Shown here: piece by piece, positions 30,203 through 30,442 of the stretch
How the letters are laid out: every line of letters begins with the position of its first letter
Numbering within the stretch: the first letter of the stretch is position 1
Source: Symbiodinium natans
Taxonomy: Eukaryota; Sar; Dinophyceae; Suessiales; Symbiodiniaceae
Assembly: GCA_905221605.1 (NCBI GenBank)
Contig: CAJNDS010000404.1
Span: 117,501 to 147,942, forward strand
DNA: 30,442 bases
Direction: 5' to 3'
Notes under the pieces: generated by a model
Told to the model about the DNA's origin: nothing
What the model saw: only the letters and a program-made list of their open reading frames with translations
The model's database searches: none
Translations under genes and position numbers: made by a program

Positions 30203-30442
30203 AGCTGATTTGACCCGGTGCTGCTGCCACACTTGAACGTCCGAGCTGCACCTACAGCTTGTGAAAGGTATCGGGCTACGGTCGAGCCCTCTATGGAGGT
30301 TGACTGAGCGCATGAGGTTTTTCGAGTGCGAGATGCAGATGTGTCCGTTGGACGTAGTTTTTGGAATGATCTATCTGCAATAGTGATGTTTCCATGATTG
30401 GTTTCATTCCTTTGATATTGCAAGGGTAATTTCCTTTTCAAT
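30203..30442. other. Downstream of transporter, nothing recognised
   Basis: I see no motif, repeat or RNA gene in the last 240 bases. No polyadenylation signal is assigned because dinoflagellates lack a dependable AATAAA motif. Confidence 0.4.

Noticed and set aside
1-30442. CRISPR arrays, bacterial operons, ribosome binding sites, tRNA or rRNA genes
   Set aside because: No regular repeat-spacer pattern, no compact open frames, and no cloverleaf or rRNA segment recognised; the window is intron-rich eukaryotic DNA.
1-30442. Dinoflagellate spliced-leader relic
   Set aside because: I looked for the TTTTGGCTCAAG core on both strands by eye and found no convincing copy; a computed search would be decisive.

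Overview
This window looks like nuclear DNA of a dinoflagellate, probably of the Symbiodinium type. That is inferred from gene architecture, not from a database match. Long open reading frames are almost absent. Two recognisable proteins are spread over many very small exons (27 to 100 nt), always on the + strand. The introns I could place end in AG followed by G, and most begin with GC or GA rather than GT. Relaxed GC and GA donors with a conserved G after the acceptor are known for Symbiodinium. Both genes point the same way, as is common in dinoflagellates. TTTAGGG-like motifs and many simple repeats fit the same picture.

Gene 1 (about 2307-9940, possibly to 11965, + strand) encodes an ABC1K/UbiB/ADCK-family atypical kinase of the plastid/cyanobacterial type. 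I rebuilt 21 exons by matching family motifs and checking reading phase at each junction. They cover the KxGQ motif, the alanine-rich loop, the beta-3 lysine, the ELDY helix, the hinge, the HADPHPGN catalytic loop and a DWG variant of the DFG motif. A stretch between 5127 and 7493 is missing from my model. That stretch holds a 436-bp-arm, almost perfect inverted repeat with a 14-nt loop, built partly of C-rich/G-rich 20-mers.

Gene 2 (about 19263-30202, + strand) encodes an ABC half-transporter of subfamily B (TAP/MDR-type exporter), with an N-terminal membrane domain and a C-terminal ATPase domain. About 26 exons are placed. Walker A, the signature, Walker B, D-loop and H-loop are all present, each split by introns. 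The second membrane helix and the true N-terminus were not found. Oddities are a predicted Arg at the Q-loop Gln position, two junctions that need 14-nt and 21-nt introns (or are lesions), and two short introns that could be read through in frame.

The stretch between the genes (about 11966-19262) and the long introns contain no gene I can support. They hold repeats: a GGTTCG-rich tract, an 8-bp tandem array, AT-rich microsatellites, a 71-84-bp degenerate tandem repeat (18811-19125), G-rich tracts, a GGGCGC minisatellite, a foldback/MITE-like element with 18-bp terminal inverted repeats (26011-26330), and a run of perfect hairpins (26896-27116). All exon limits are predictions from motif and phase; no transcript data were available.
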